From the NCBI GenBank assembly GCA_006538405.1, contig BJKQ01000002.1, forward strand, positions 3,224,001 to 3,288,000: 64,000 nucleotides of DNA, written 5' to 3'. A program made the translations under genes and the position numbers. This document shows, piece by piece, positions 24,473 through 37,719 of this stretch; positions within the stretch are counted from its first letter, which is position 1; the number at the start of each line of letters is the position of its first letter. The DNA is from Hansfordia pulvinata (taxonomy: Eukaryota; Ascomycota; Sordariomycetes; Xylariales). Below the pieces are notes generated by a model that saw only the letters and a program-made list of their open reading frames with translations, did no database searches and was not told the origin of the DNA.

Positions 24473-27400
24473 ACAAGGAACACGGGGGCTCCCGTTGTTC
24501 CTTGCGTGAAAGGTAGGTACCTACATAAGCGAGGAAAGTCTGCCCCGAAACCTTCTTCGTGTGATTTCTGGGGCCTGCCCCGCGACAAGTCGGGGTTCCG
24601 AGTTGAGGGGGGGGGGGCGTCCCTTTCGATCCTGCGCTTCGGTTGAGGGAGGAGAGAACTGTCCCCTCGAACAGAGGGGGGATGGGAAGAGACAGGCGTC
24701 TTTTCGCGCGTCGTTCATGCTTCGTTTTTTCCACGTTGGGGATTCTGCACCGTTGTTGGTGAAGGGGGGCTCTTGCGCGTGCCGGGCCGCTCCCGGGCCT
24801 AGGTACTAAGCGGCGTTGTCCTCGATGGCCGTGTGGTTTTCTGATGAGCAGTTGTGTGAGAACAATCACACGAAAGAAAAAAAAAGAAAAAAAAAGGAAG
24901 AAGAAGAAGCACTCCGCAAAGCGTTGGGACACCTAACTGGTCCACCCGTATTGGGTGAACTTGCGGGTAATCGGTAAGGTCGGTCTTCCGGGAGAATATC
25001 CTCTTAGCAATCTGCCCAAGAGGGGGTCCATCGTGACTGGCCCAGGACGACCTGTGTCAAGATCACGGCAGACATAATTTTCACAGGCCCCAAACCAAGA
25101 CCAAAAGACCAGACATGGAGCGAGAGGGGGAAAAGTCACGGGAGAAAAATCCCCCAACAGAACTGCGCAGGCGTGGAGCTGTTTCTTTTTCGATGCTTTA
25201 AACCCGCGTTTCTTGCCAGGAAGAAAAGAAGCCTTGCCCCAGCGGAGCTTGAGGATATAAAGAAAGGGAAGTAGATGAGAAAAGAGAAAAAGGATGAATA
25301 ACAAAGCTGGCTACGGGGCATCGTGTGCCCCAGGCCGCGTCTACTCGTAGATGTGTGGACATCTCAGCCCTTCCTGCGGTCACGTTTTTTCCCCCTGTGC
25401 GCTGATTGAGGACAAAAAAAAAAAGAAAAGGAATCTGGGGCTACTCGACACGAGCAAGGCCCTTTTTTCGCTCGTCGGGGCGAAGCATACGGGGAAGAGA
25501 AAACATGACGACGCAGCCGGGCCGCTCTGGGTCTGGAAAGGCGATGACATATCCCATCTACAAAAGGGGAACCCGCGATCATTCTGCCCTCGCTACCTCT
25601 TCAGCCAAAACAAAAAAAAAAAAGACTCTCAAATAGACCTGCGGATTTTTCCTCGCTGGCCAGGCAGGCAGTTCAATCAGTCAGTCAGGCAAAGAAAAAG
25701 TACATGTACGGAGTTTTGATGGTAGCAAGACAGCCCATCCGAGGACCCAGAAGGTCTATCGCGAGTTGAAGGGACAGACGTCGGGCAGCGAGAGGGGGGA
25801 GAAAGAAGAGGAAGAAGAAGAAGAGGAAGAAGGCAAAACCCACCTTAAAGAAGCAAGCATTGAGGAACGGGAAGCGGGTTGGCCAATCGGCGGGCATGGC
25901 GAAGGCGGCGCGCGCGCGTGGGAAAGCCTAGAAGTATTCTTTTTTTTTTTTTTTTTGCGGTCATTATTCTTTAAAAACTTATTGGCCCAGTGACAGGGTT
26001 TGGCTCGTCCCCCCCTGTGTTTACGGGGGAAAATCCTCCTACGTCGAGAGCTACGTCATGTGACCCCCCCTCCCCCTCCCATGCCGAAGCTGATGACTGG
26101 GCAGAACCACGAGGACAATACGTTCTGTTCGCGTGACGATGGGAGCAGGGGTTCCCTCTCGGTGGCGGGGGACCCGGCCCGGGACACAGAGAGAGAGAGG
26201 TGGGCGTGGGCGTGGGCGCGGGCGCGACCATCGCGTGGCTCTCGGATTCTGAAAGAGTAGCTCGTACGAGTTACAAGGCCGCGGCAGTGAAGCCTGGAGG
26301 GGACGAATCTCGAACTCGGCGTTCGGGACTTGGGGGCCACGAAGCCCCGTCTGCCGGGTCGTCGGTAGATAGATAGATGGGGGCGGCAGAGTCAGGGGGT
26401 TGCGACAAATCACCGCCCCGCGTTTGCAAGGACGGGAGATTCTCGGATTTCGTGGGACATGTCCCCGAGGGAACTGGTTTCATCACATCACTGTTCAGGT
26501 CATGAGGGGCGGGCCAGGCAAGGCAACAAGCCCTGGTTTTTTTCCCCCTCCATTCTGGACCTTGCGCAGAAGCAGAGGGAGGGTCAGCGCCGACGTGGTT
26601 GGGAAGACTGTCGGTTGGCTTCCAGGGAACAATCACGGCCAGCCCACCGCGGTCGGTGGCTTGGTATCGCGGAACCGGACTCCTCAGAGGGCGCCGTGGA
26701 GTATCTACGAGTGCTTGTACCTGCTGATCAGCGTCTGGCCGCAGAGCGACTGTGCTTGGCCGCCGGAAAGCCCAATCATGCAACGTTTTGGCCGGGCGCC
26801 TGGGGCGGGGGGGGGGGATGATGAATAGGGGTCCAGTTCTGGCCAAAGGGGGCTCGAGAGGGGCAGACAATGAGGGGCTGGCTTGCCCACTCTGGTCCGA
26901 GCAGGCGAGGGAGGTGTCGTGGATGGCGCAGGTAATGAGGTAGGCGTGGTAAGATACGGGTACCTACGGAGTACGGCGAAGGAATACATAACCTACTCGT
27001 CACCAAGTGAGCCACAGCTCCCAGCAGCTCTTGGTTGGGTGTCACTGGTCTGCCTGTCACCAGCGGTGGCCCGATCCACCACTATCCACCAGAACTGGCT
27101 CTGCGACGATCTATGCCTGGACCGGCGCATCTCTGCGTCTCGACCGGACAGGATCGGCGGGTGGGCGGAGGGCTCCAGCAGCGACGGCTGCGATGCCTTG
27201 ATGAATATTCCTCATAGCCAGCCGGCGACCTGGCGGGGAGGCGCGAAGCCCCCGCGGCGGCCCCGTCTTTGCTGCGGCGGCAGGCGGGGTTGTCCAAGGA
27301 GCCAGGCACTGGACTCGCATGTTTGTGTGTATGTATGTAGGTAAGTAGATAGGTAGGTAGGTAGATAGGTAGATATCGCGCAGATGTGACCAAGCGGCGC

Positions 27401-30400
27401 GAGTTGCCTCCCCCTCCCCCTCCTCCTGCTGCCATCGTTGCCTCTTTATAGGCCAATTGGGCCTGTCGAGTGCGTCATACATGGGACGCGAGAGGAACAG
27501 TGCATATGAGCTCGCGGCCGATCATCCACGAGCATACCTACCCTTACCTACCGAAACCCCCCAGGTTGATTGGCGAGTTGCGTGGGTTTCTGGGCGCACT
27601 CGTCGGCGTGGCAGGGCGGGGACGCGTGTACGAGTTGGACGCCCACTACCCCTCTCTCTCGTACGAGTGCTTACCTTGCCTTGCCTTACATACCCGACGG
27701 GAGGGCATCGGATGGATGAGAGAGAGAGAGAGAGAGGGAATGAACCCAAGGATGCTGATAGGCTGCCAAGACGCGACTCAGCTGTCAGATGAGTCTGATA
27801 ACCTGTCTACCCTGCCCTACCTGCCCTGCGGGCAACGATAAGGGTTGTTTGTGTCTGCGAAGGCCGCCATATAACGACGCTGACAGGCGGGCTAAGTTAC
27901 CTAGTCTGCGCGAGCGAGTCCGGCCCAGCAGCGACGGGAAGAAAGGCTCGCGCTGGAGGAAGAGCCGCGGCGGAGACACCGCCCAGGCTATCTACGGACA
28001 TCCTAGGTAACCCACACTTGCTGGCGCTGGGTCAAAGTTTGATCGCGGTCGAGATGGCGGCGGCACCCGGCCTGTCAGCCGGCACACGGCAGTCCGCCCG
28101 TCTGTCTGGTAGCTTGTTGGTGTCCGGTGTGCTGAGCGTTCGAGGCCTGGAAGAGCGCGAAAATGCGGCGGCCCAAGTGGCAAGTGCGCCGCTGGCAGAA
28201 GGAATCCGGTCCCATCAAGGCACCGGCTGGACTCGCGCTTATCGAAGTGGGTAAATCGCACGGGTGGATGGACGCCCAAGGGGACTCGGGTGTGTGTGTG
28301 TGTGCCCCAGGCTGGGGCCGCAGTCGGTCGCGCGCGCAGCTGAGGGTGGCATTGCCATGCGACGTTGGGCAGCAGAGGAGTCGCCGGAAGAGATGAGTTG
28401 GGCTTGCAGGGACGAAATGAAGCAAAGGGAAATGAGAGGAGGTGGTCGATACGCTGGCTGGGTGGCTGGCCGGGTTTCACGGGCCAGGACGACGGGATGA
28501 TGGACTCTCTGATCCATGGAAGGCATCAGAGTGGGCGTGCTGGGTGGAGCCGGGCTTCTTCTCGCGTGCGACTCGGTGGAAATAGGCTCGCGACGTGCGG
28601 TGCGCGTGGACACGGTCGGTAGAATGAAGAACCTAAGGTACGCACAGGTAGGTAGGCAGGATTGGATGGTGGCGAGAGGTTCTGTGAAGGGGCCGCGATG
28701 CGGGAAAGATGCAGGAACCCCGGAAACGTTGAAGTCGATCTTGACCCTCCACTACACGGACGAGTGCCCGGTGTGTGTCGTTGGGCACATCCATGGAACC
28801 TCAGGGCGGTATCGCACACTGGCAGAGACCGGCAGGCGATATGCACCGGGTAAGGTAGAGGATGTAGGTACATGTATTTACTAGGTACGAGCAGGTATAG
28901 CGTGGCCCGCATCTCCAAGTCGTGCCCTGTCATACGCAACTCTGCAGTACTCGTACTCGTCCAAGTCGGGGGATCGCGTGTCAGTGGCAAACGCGTGTAC
29001 CCGCTCAGGGACAAGCGACTTGTACGGAGGGCGAGCCTATCAGATACTCGCAAGAGGGAAAGACCCCCATGAGATTCGGGGAGGGAGGGGGCCTGCGCTG
29101 AACAGAGGGAGGTACTCGCACTCGCAGTCGCAGTAGCCGGAATCCTGAAAGCCCGGCTTCAAGACGGGAGATGGATGTCTGCCGGGCGCGGACCAATCAA
29201 GGAAGCACAAACCCCTCCTCTCTGCTGGGCTGCTGGGACTACCTGGTAGCATCCATGTTAACTCAGGGCTCCTCTGTATTTTGGCCCACCAGGGCTTTCT
29301 TGTCGCTCTCTCTCTCTCGTCCTCACCGTCCCTTCAGACGTCCCGACTGGCCCCCGTCTCAGTACGATGGAAGTACCAGGAGAGTACGAGTCCCCGTAAC
29401 TGAGCCACCCAATGCCACGGCCAGCACTGGAACCTGCCCTGGGCCACTAGTCCTGTTGCGGCACGCAAGAGGGACCAGGGCGCTGATGGGTATAGCATGT
29501 ACTCGTACCCAAAACGTGTTGGGTTTTTCTTGCTGCGTTGCCTGCCCCGCCGCCTACTGGGCTGTCTGGAGGTTAACAGGTATTGTGAGGTCTCGCTGCA
29601 CTGGCGGTTTCCAAGCCGGGGATGAGACCAGCCGCACTCACAGCCCGAGCCTACCTTACCCGGGCCTTCCTTGGTCGCAACGGGGCCGGGGGGGAAGTCA
29701 GTCATGGCAGAGCTAGAAGGTCTTTTAGCTGACTCCTCTCTTTTCGCCTTCGCCCTGCTCCGTGCCCCCGAATCCCGACTCCCCTCCACTCAGCTCGAGA
29801 CTTATGTACTACACTACCTACCTACTCGTGCGAGCGAGCACCGGCAGACGCGAACGTCCAAGCGCTGCCACTATTCACCTGTCAGGTTACGTGTCTGCAC
29901 TGCCGGTGGTCGGCGAAAAGAAAGAGTCCCGCGAAAGACGACGCCAAGTTGGCCGGGTCGGAGTCAGTCGTCAGGCGTCAGGCAGGCGAGTGCCCTGCCT
30001 GCAGTACATGCAGGAGTCGAAATGAGGGGCAGAGCCCAGAAACCTCCGACAACGCAACAGCGGCTGAACACACGAGCAGATTCGAGATCCAAAGATCCAT
30101 CAAGATCCAGGATGACCTGACAGACCGGCGGGCGCGACGTTGATTTGTCACCTGTCGTGCTGCCGGCAGCAAAGCAGAGCCGGCCCTGTGGAGGAGGCCC
30201 GGTCCCCAGCAACAGTACGAGGTCGCGCGCGTAGCATCCCTGCCCCAAGCTTGAGAGTGCACGGTGGAATCGACAGGCGGCAGAGTCTGCCGCGGGCTCA
30301 TCGGGACGGGGGCGGTTGGCAGGCTGGATGTGGTGCGCAAAAGAGGGCCGGCTGTCTGGTGGGCTCGTAATTGAGATCTGACAGGCCCGTGGCAGTCCAC

Positions 30401-32390
30401 CCGCCTGTGTCGACGGCCAGCCAGGCTAGGAGAGAGAGGAGGTCTGGTCATTAGGCGCTGCAAAACGCTTTGTGAGGGTCTGCGATAGTCGCACAAGGTG
30501 AGCACAAGGTATCGCAACGGCTTCAGATGCGGCGTTGGTGGTCATGAACACATGGTCAGATACTTGCGGTGCTAGGTACGCCATACGATACCTCCATGTA
30601 CTCGTGCTCTGTATCCTGGAAGCATTTCGTGCCCTTTTGGGCCTGAGACTGGATGCCCGACGTCCATCGAATTCTGACACTTTCAGCGAAAAGTATAGGT
30701 ACTTGGAGGCTTGCCCACTTTCCCATAATGGAACCGACAGAGAATGCGCCTCGACGGGTGCTCACTGCGTTCCGGTACTCATCCACGACACGCATTCGAG
30801 CACTCGCTCTTCCATCCACTGCCCGCTTCCTGCAGTCACTCAAAGAAATTGCTCGAGCGTCAGAGCCAGCATTTTTGCCACCTCGACTTACCTTACGGTT
30901 GAGAGTCTGCTATTGGTTGGGCAGCCCCAGGGACTGCTGAGGTACTTGCAAGTCCTCCCTCCCTTCCCCTCCACCCCATCCTCAAAGTCCCGTCACCTGC
31001 AGTCAGGGCGCTTCCACGAGGTACCTAGGCGGGCACAATCATATGGATGCCAGTTCAGAGCTTTGTACCGGCAGTCAGCCAGCGGTGACTGACAGCAAAG
31101 GTCGGAAACGGATCTGGAGGGGCATCGCATCCATGGGTTTCCAACGCGCCTGAAGCACCATGGATGTACGAGTACATGCAGACAGACAGCCCTAGCTGAG
31201 CGTACGAGAACATCTCTCCTCCAGCTGGGTGGCCGTCCTCGACGTCCGAGGGGCTCTGGGTACGAGTACTCGTAGTCGTGTGGTAGACGCCCCGCGCCTT
31301 CCATCCAATGCCACAGCGCACCCAAGGTGTCTAGAGGTACCTCGCTGTTTGGGCGCTACGCCTCCAGGCATCCATGGGTAAGGTTAGGTTGATTGTAGGC
31401 ACTCGTATTGGATGTCGAGGGGTGGAGGTACTTCTGGGTACATCTGCCCTCCGCCCTCCGCCTGGGAGACCGAATGCGCCGCTGCAGTGCACCCGCCAGC
31501 GGCAGCAACACTACCACCACCAGCCCGCCGCTGTTGAGGCCTCGGGCTGTTGCTGCTGTTGCTGCTGCTGCTGCTGCTCCACTGCTCTTGCCGCTGCTGC
31601 TGGCGCTGCTGCTGTGCCGCGCCGTTGCACCGCCGCCGCCGCCCTCTTCTGCCATCTTCATCATCCCTCCTCCATCCCTCTGCTCTCTGCCCGCCAGCAT
31701 CCTCTCCATCGACGCACGCTTGATAGATCTATATCTGCGACCCATCTCAGTGCATCTCCCCAGACGAGAAAACAGGCGACCACCCCCCTCGAGTCCCGTA
31801 CACGCAGCGGGCCCGACGGCACTTTGACTCGACTGCATCCGTCGAAACCCCCATCCACCCGTCCCCCATCCCTCCTGCTGCCGACCTTCCGCGAGAAAAA
31901 AAAAACAGCACAATAACAACATCACCACCTCGCCGCCCCCGCTGCACGACAGCCTCTCCCCATCTCCCTCTCTGGTCTCCCCTCCAGACCTCCCACCCGG
32001 CGACTCTTGCACCCTCCCGCCCCTGGCCTCGCTGACCGACGTTGCCGCTGCCATCCCGGCTCCTCGACGGACGATCCTCCCAACTAGGGGAAAACTCAGC
32101 GACGACCCAGGCCTGCCCTCCCGCACCAGCGCCTGGCCTCAACCAACCCCAACAAAGGCGATACAAGACAGCCAACTGTCTTCAGCGACGACTGCCTCCT
32201 ACCAGAGAAGCCCTTCCGTGGCACAAAACCCTGGGAGACGACCATTCTCACGACTACTGGCGTGGGGATCCATCACCGCCTGTGCTTGTCGATTGGTGAA
32301 CCCTCACTTTTTCTATCTCTACTGCGGGCAATTTTCAGAGCTCAAGAGCTTTTCCAAAGCTCCTCTCCGCTGCGATCACTTCGTCTCTCC

Positions 32391-32887
32391 GTAAGTCTTC
32401 GTCGCCTTTCTGCCTCATCTCCTACTGTCTCAACACATCTGCCTCGGTACTGTCGCTGTCGCCACCATCGTCGCCTTTCGTGCCGTTTCCTCAAGTCCAA
32501 CTTGCGATGTACTCCAGCCGCATCGCCTTCCAATCTTGACTTTGGTGTACCCCCCCGCTGGCACACATACTTCGCTTTTATGCCTGTCTGATTTTGGCAT
32601 CACCGCTCCCCGCACGCGCTTCGCCGCCTCGAATGATGCGACCACCCTGTCTACGTCTGCGGCTTCAGGCCGGCTGCATTGAATCGTTTAGCTCGACACA
32701 CCCTTCACTGTTGCGCCGCCGGTGTTGCCTACATATCGCTGACCCAGAACCCGGCTGTAGGAGAAGTGCATCATTTCGGTCGCAAGGTCTTTTCTCAAGC
32801 CTGTCACCATCCTAGCCACCCAGCAGGTCTACTGTGCCATCCCAAACCCTCTCAGCGCCCGCACTTCCTCGGCCATACCATTGGCAG
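32391..32887 (+). other. probable 5' UTR intron of the PP1 gene
   Basis: A GTAAGT donor at 32391 after pyrimidine-rich leader and a TTGGCAG acceptor ending at 32887, 13 bases before the PP1 ATG, would frame a 497-nt leader intron. This is inferred from splice signals only. Confidence 0.4.
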
Positions 32888-32900
32888 GTGAGGAACTACG

Positions 32901-34128
32901 ATGGCGGACCAACATGAAGTTGATCTCGACTCCATCATCGACCGCCTCCTGGAGGTTCGTGGAAGCCGCCCCGGCAAGCAGGTCCAACTCCTCGAGACCG
33001 AGATCAGATTCCTCTGCACCAAGGCTCGTGAGATCTTCATCAGCCAACCCATTCTGCTAGAGCTCGAGGCTCCCATTAAGGTGCGTAACCACCCCGTCTT
33101 GCTCGGCTTGGTCGGCCCGAGTACTTCCACTTGATGCTGACGGTCCACAGATCTGCGGAGATATTCACGGCCAGTACTACGACCTCCTCCGTCTCTTTGA
33201 GTACGGTGGCTTCCCCCCAGAGGCCAACTACCTGTTCCTGGGTGACTACGTCGACCGTGGCAAGCAATCTCTGGAGACCATCTGCCTTCTGCTGGCCTAC
33301 AAGATCAAGTACCCCGAGAACTTCTTTGTCTTGCGCGGTAACCACGAATGCGCCAGTATCAACCGCATCTATGGATTCTACGACGAATGCAAGCGCCGCT
33401 ACAACATCAAGCTTTGGAAGACCTTCACCGACTGTTTCAACTGCTTGCCGATCGCCGCCATTATTGATGAGAAGATCTTCACCATGCACGGTGGCCTCAG
33501 CCCTGACCTGAACTCCATGGAGCAGATTCGCCGCGTCATGCGCCCGACGGATGTAAGCCAACGCGCACCAGCAATTCGTCGTACTTGTGCTGACCCATCT
33601 ACCCACGTACAGATCCCTGACTGCGGTCTGCTTTGCGACCTGCTGTGGTCGGATCCCGACAAGGACATCACGGGCTGGAGCGAAAACGACCGCGGTGTCT
33701 CTTTCACATTTGGCCCTGACGTTGTGTCTAGATTTCTGCAGAAGCATGACATGGACCTGATCTGCCGTGCCCACCAAGTCGTCGAAGACGGTTACGAGTT
33801 TTTCTCGAAGCGTCAACTGGTCACCCTATTCAGTGCACCCAACTACTGTGGAGAATTTGACAATGCCGGAGCTATGATGAGTGTGGACGAAAGCCTTCTG
33901 TGCAGCTTCCAGGTAAGTCACGCCGTGGCCTACGCCGCCTCTGCCGTATTCCAATGCTCTCTTTTGCTTTCTGGACAGCACAACTGACCATCACATTCCA
34001 GATCCTGAAACCTGCGGAGAAGAAACAAAAGTAGGTGCCCTTGAGCGGCTTCAGGCCCAAGCGAAGAACCCTACAGCCTGAGTGAAGGAACAAAACTAAC
34101 ATACTCTTCTAGGTTTGGCCGTCGATGA
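32901..34128 (+). CDS. glc7: serine/threonine protein phosphatase PP1 catalytic subunit
   Basis: Five exons: 32901-33080, 33151-33552, 33613-33912, 34002-34030 and 34113-34128. They give 308 aa, the usual fungal PP1 length. Metallophosphatase signatures are in place and follow PP1 numbering: GDIHG with D64 and H66, GDYVDRG with D92, RGNHE with N124. SAPNYCGEF follows in exon 3, and the C-terminus [12 protein letters not shown] is typical of PP1. These residues hold the two active-site metals that activate water for phosphoserine/threonine hydrolysis. PP1 works with many targeting subunits in mitosis, glycogen control and morphogenesis. The last two coding exons are only 29 and 16 nt, so a simple ORF call misses the true C-terminus. 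Identity is close to certain because the protein is so conserved. Confidence 0.97.
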
Positions 34129-36244
34129 TTTGCTTCGCTGCATACCACATCTCGGGCTACCAAGCTTTAAACAATCATGTCGGATCCCACAGCTGCGGTA
34201 CTCAGCTACGGCCTCTTCTAAATCCGCCGACGCCTTGATTGAGCACCCCTTCCGATCGAGTACTACACCCTTAAACCTTCCACGGCCGACGAGGATTACC
34301 ACGTTTCCGGTCCGATAATTCCCGGCGCCATGGATACCAGAGAAGTTGTTGGCAGAGTTGTTGACGAAGTTGTTATTATACGAAAAGAAATAAAATCAGG
34401 TTCTATTGGAGCGGCTTGTTGCAGGCCTGGTTGCTCGGCACTTGCGAGGCATGGTGATTTCTTGACTCCCGAGCTACTGAACCTGCTGATGTTTGACGCC
34501 GCCGCTCTGGCTTAATGTCTGGCACTCCACGTCCAGTAGTCGCGCGGCTCGAACATGATCACCGCATGAACTGGCCGAGTACTAGATGTCTGAATTCTCC
34601 ACCACCACTTGTTCAAGAAGCCCAAGCCGCCGGATGTTGAGGATTCAGAACTGTGTTGCTAGGATAAAAGAAAGCCTGAAAGGTGAATCTGCTTTCGCTT
34701 CATACGGCCCCTGGCTGGCTCTAACGGAATCCACCCAGCCGGCAAGGCAACAATGAGCCAACTGGCCCATTCAAGCTGGCCATTGTCCGGAGGCTTCTCG
34801 CGAATCGTATGGCATTCGTCGAACCCGGGACGAAATCGAGATGAAGCCGAGTGAGATCTGATAGGACTGGATCAGTCGACCAGAGGTTGAACCCCTGCGG
34901 CCGCAGTGCGACGTCATTGGTCGAAACTCACCAAGATCGTCGCCCGTTAGACATGTGGCTTCGCCCCAAGAAGAAGACAAGCGTGGGCGACGTGTGGTCC
35001 GATTGGAAACTGCCAGATGCTCTCAGCGCTACGAAGGCGGGTGGCTCGATAGCACGGGCTTCTATGCAAGGTGATTCATACACGGTTTGCTTATCACGAT
35101 AGTGTACCTGCGAATCGCGAAGCACCTACAGGGGACCCCTCCGGCCCGACGGAGGGGGAATCTTCAGCGACAATCCAGCACTGCCCGTTGAGGCTTTCAA
35201 ATCGTGGGCCAGCCTCCCTGTCTGTCGACCATTTCGAACCGTGGGCCAGTCTCGTTCCTCGGAGCAACCAGGAACGGAGCAACCCCGGACACTGCCCTGC
35301 CGCAGCACTGTTTGTTCGCTTGTCTGTTTTTTTGATAGTCACTCTCTAGAGCTGTATATGAAAATGAAACATCTGGCAACGGTTGTGACTATCGTATAAT
35401 GTATCGTATCTGACTTTAAATTTCAACCTCTGTGTGTGTCTCTCTCTGTTTATTGTTGCTCTCCGCTCTGTTCGCAATTCCTTTCCGATCTCGATGACTA
35501 ATCGAAATCAGGTAAGCAGCATTGTTTAATTCCTTATCCTGGACCCCATACTGGTCTTGACTCTAACAGCCACCGTCGCGATCACCGGGGGGGGGGGGGG
35601 GGGGGGCGGGGCGCCTGGAAAGGATGAATCGAGCGCTTCGCTCCACTTCCCACTGCGCCCGTTCAAGATGGGCTCATCTCCTCCTGAGCTCAGCTCCGCT
35701 CAGTGGCGCGAGCACGCCGGCGCCCCAGCAGGCAATCAAGCCGACATACAGACGGGCAGGCAGCCCAATCGTGGCGTCACGCCTTATCACGCGACCCGGC
35801 GCAATGCCGTTCACGGGCAACCGGACCCTTAATACGCGCCTTGTCCCCGTTCCCCCATCCCTGTGCCTTGCCCGCGTCAAACAGGTGTCAACCGACATCG
35901 CCCCTCGCAGTAACGCCATGAGCCCCTTCTCACAGCTCGGCTCAGCTCAGCTTAGTAGTCGACATCGCCCACCCCATATGTGTCCCTCGCGTGAGATGAG
36001 CCGTGAGAGGCGGGATGCATGGTACGGACTCTCCCTCCAAGAAGAAGAAGGAGGAGGAGGAGGAGGAGGAGGAGGGAAAGGAAGGAAAGGCAGCTGCTGC
36101 TTACAAAAGAAGGCGCTGAGGCTCTCGAGGACACACATCAAGGGGCAATCCAGTCATCCTCCGTCGGCTTTGCTCTCCAGAGTAGTTTTCGTCGACTCTC
36201 ATCCACGTCTACCCAGTCCCACTAGTCCCACCGTCATCACCACC
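34129..36244. other. intergenic region downstream of PP1
   Basis: No gene is supported. The first few hundred bases are probably PP1 3' UTR. A G/C hairpin (stem CCCCTCCG/CGGAGGGG, 35136-35157) lies near 35.1 kb and a 20-G run lies at 35587-35606. A GGA repeat near 36050-36074 precedes the next signal-peptide-like start. Confidence 0.55.
35587..35606 (+). repeat. 20-nt poly-G run
   Basis: Uninterrupted G run in intergenic DNA, one of four G/C homopolymers of 18 nt or more in this window. Confidence 0.9.
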
Positions 36245-36715
36245 ATGAAGGCCGGCTTCATGGTCCTCGCCGGCGTGGCCTGCGTCGCAGCTCTGCCCCT
36301 CGGGCCCAGCCCGGCTCCCTCGGAGCTGTAGCCCCTCCCCCCGTGTAGTCTTGAACGGAGACCCCCCCTTCAGGAATGCCGACGACTTGGTTTCTACACC
36401 CCCATCCCAGTCTGATTGAGCTGCTAGGGATACGTGGCTTGGCCTCCTCGGAAGCAAGGCGGGGCGTACAGAACCGCAAGCAGCGAGAGGAAGAAGGCGA
36501 TGAACACGGCCATGAAGCTGGCGAGGCCCTCGCAGGGGGCCAACTTCGAGGAGGCCGTCCGGTAACTTTGCCGAGTGGAAGCAGGCCAACGAGGGCGACG
36601 ACGAGGAATTCGTGACCGTGCTGTGCATGTCGCACATCGACGACGCGCACGGGCAGACGTACCTCCAGTGGGCCAGGTTCCTCGTCGACGGCATGCTGGG
36701 ATTCTACGTCTGAAA
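36245..36715 (+). pseudogene. decayed secreted-protein gene, copy 1
   Basis: An ATG at 36245 opens a clean signal peptide (KAGFMVLAGVACVAALP), but a TAG stops it after 28 codons (36329-36331). Coding-like sequence resumes in other frames. One frame near 36470-36560 reads YRTASSERKKAMNTAMKLAR and then NFEEAVR. After a one-base shift at about 36561 another reads NFAEWKQANEGDDEEF...SHIDD...WARFLVDGMLGFYV and ends in TGA (36713-36715). The middle part resembles the copy at 37.4-37.5 kb (AM.TAMKLAR against AI.RGMQLAK), so both probably come from one small gene family. Several breaks argue for decay, although unrecognised introns could explain some of them. Function unknown. Confidence 0.45.
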
Positions 36716-37212
36716 ATGGTCTTTGAGTTTTTCTTGTTTGCAAAGTTTGAAAGAAAGTTCCCCCCGGAAAAGAAGAAGAGCGAAAGAAAGCATCGTTTTC
36801 CCCCATCAGGGGGGGGTTATCGCGAACTTTGCCGGCTTCACACACGGTGAGGGAACCTCCGAGAAGGGGGCACGATTGCAACCCTGGGGTGGTTCCTATC
36901 TCGGTGCGGTCGGTCGACAGCTCGGGAGTCATCAGATGGCTCACAACCCCGACGGCGACGGTACTTGAAAAGATCAGATTACGCAATGGCTCACAGTATA
37001 GATCGGGAACGAGCAGTATGCTCAAGTCGATCTTTATATAAAACCAACACCGACTCAGGGAAAGGCGATGAAGCCAAAGAACCCTCGAGGTGAAGGAGAT
37101 GAAAGGGAATGATATACACGTAGAATGGAGACGACGATAATCGATCACCTCCGGTTTTCAACTAAAGGCTTTCTCCAAGTGATGTTTGCTTTCTCAATCG
37201 GCGCTGAAACAG

Positions 37213-37719
37213 GGTGTCCCCGATCACTTGCATAAAACGATCACGCAGCGGGCTTATCACATCACCGTTCGATCCGTTGCCCTCTCCGAGGCAAAGAGGC
37301 CTGGGCAGGGCAGCGTCACCCAGTTCGGAATCCTCGTCAAACACATCGTCAAGATCTAATATAAAGACAGACTCATCGGGGTTGACGATCCTCGACGACT
37401 TTCCCACGCCCAACCAGATCAACGCATACGCCAGAAAATACCGCGAAACGAAAGGGGCCGGGGAGGCGATTCAGCGAGGCTGTGCATGCAGCTCGCCAAG
37501 GCCCCCGGCCCGGAGCAGCGACTATAGGGCGCTGACCGTCCGGCGTCCGTTACTCCCGCCGAGGAGTAGGAAGCACGACAGGGGGACGGCAACCAACGTC
37601 AACTTTGTCATCAGCCACTCTGCTGGGGCCCCCTATCAACGGGACCCGGCCCGGGGAACGGCGCTGAAGCCCAAAAAGCCTGCGAGACAAAGAGCGTCCA
37701 GGGTCCGGCGTGAGATATA
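37213..37719 (+). pseudogene. decayed gene, copy 2 (related to 36.2-36.7 kb)
   Basis: A possible CAG acceptor at 37210-37212 leads into a Ser-rich frame (about 37229-37390), followed by ILDDFPTPNQINAYARKYRE and TKGAGEAIQRG. The match to copy 1 continues in the next frame as MQLAKAPGPEQ and hits a stop at about 37525. A third segment (NVNFVISHSAGAPYQRD) aligns loosely with the EEFVTVLCMSH part of copy 1. At least one frame change is needed to link these. No start codon is evident. The order of conserved blocks is the same as in copy 1, about 0.9 kb away, which suggests tandem duplication followed by decay. Family not recognised. Confidence 0.4.

Larger units (their letters stand above)
23535..32900. 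other. 9.4-kb intergenic region; last part is PP1 promoter and leader
   Basis: Many open frames of 60-340 codons exist, but none carries recognisable motifs. Contents include a 23-G run (24450-24472), several A and T homopolymers, a TAGG/GTAG array (about 27334-27377), recurrent TACGAGTA words with a perfect 14-bp TACGAGTACTCGTA at 31261-31274, and CTG/CAG-rich DNA near 31548-31615. From about 31600 the sequence becomes pyrimidine-rich and is likely the PP1 promoter and 5' leader. Confidence 0.6.

Noticed and set aside
37162..37422. 86-codon minus-strand frame overlapping decayed copy 2
   Set aside because: It looks protein-like, but the plus strand shows sequence related to copy 1, which better explains the coding bias.
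36245..37719. repeat-induced point mutation (RIP) as the cause of decay of the gene pair
   Set aside because: The loci are not AT-shifted and the lesions include frame changes, which RIP does not cause.
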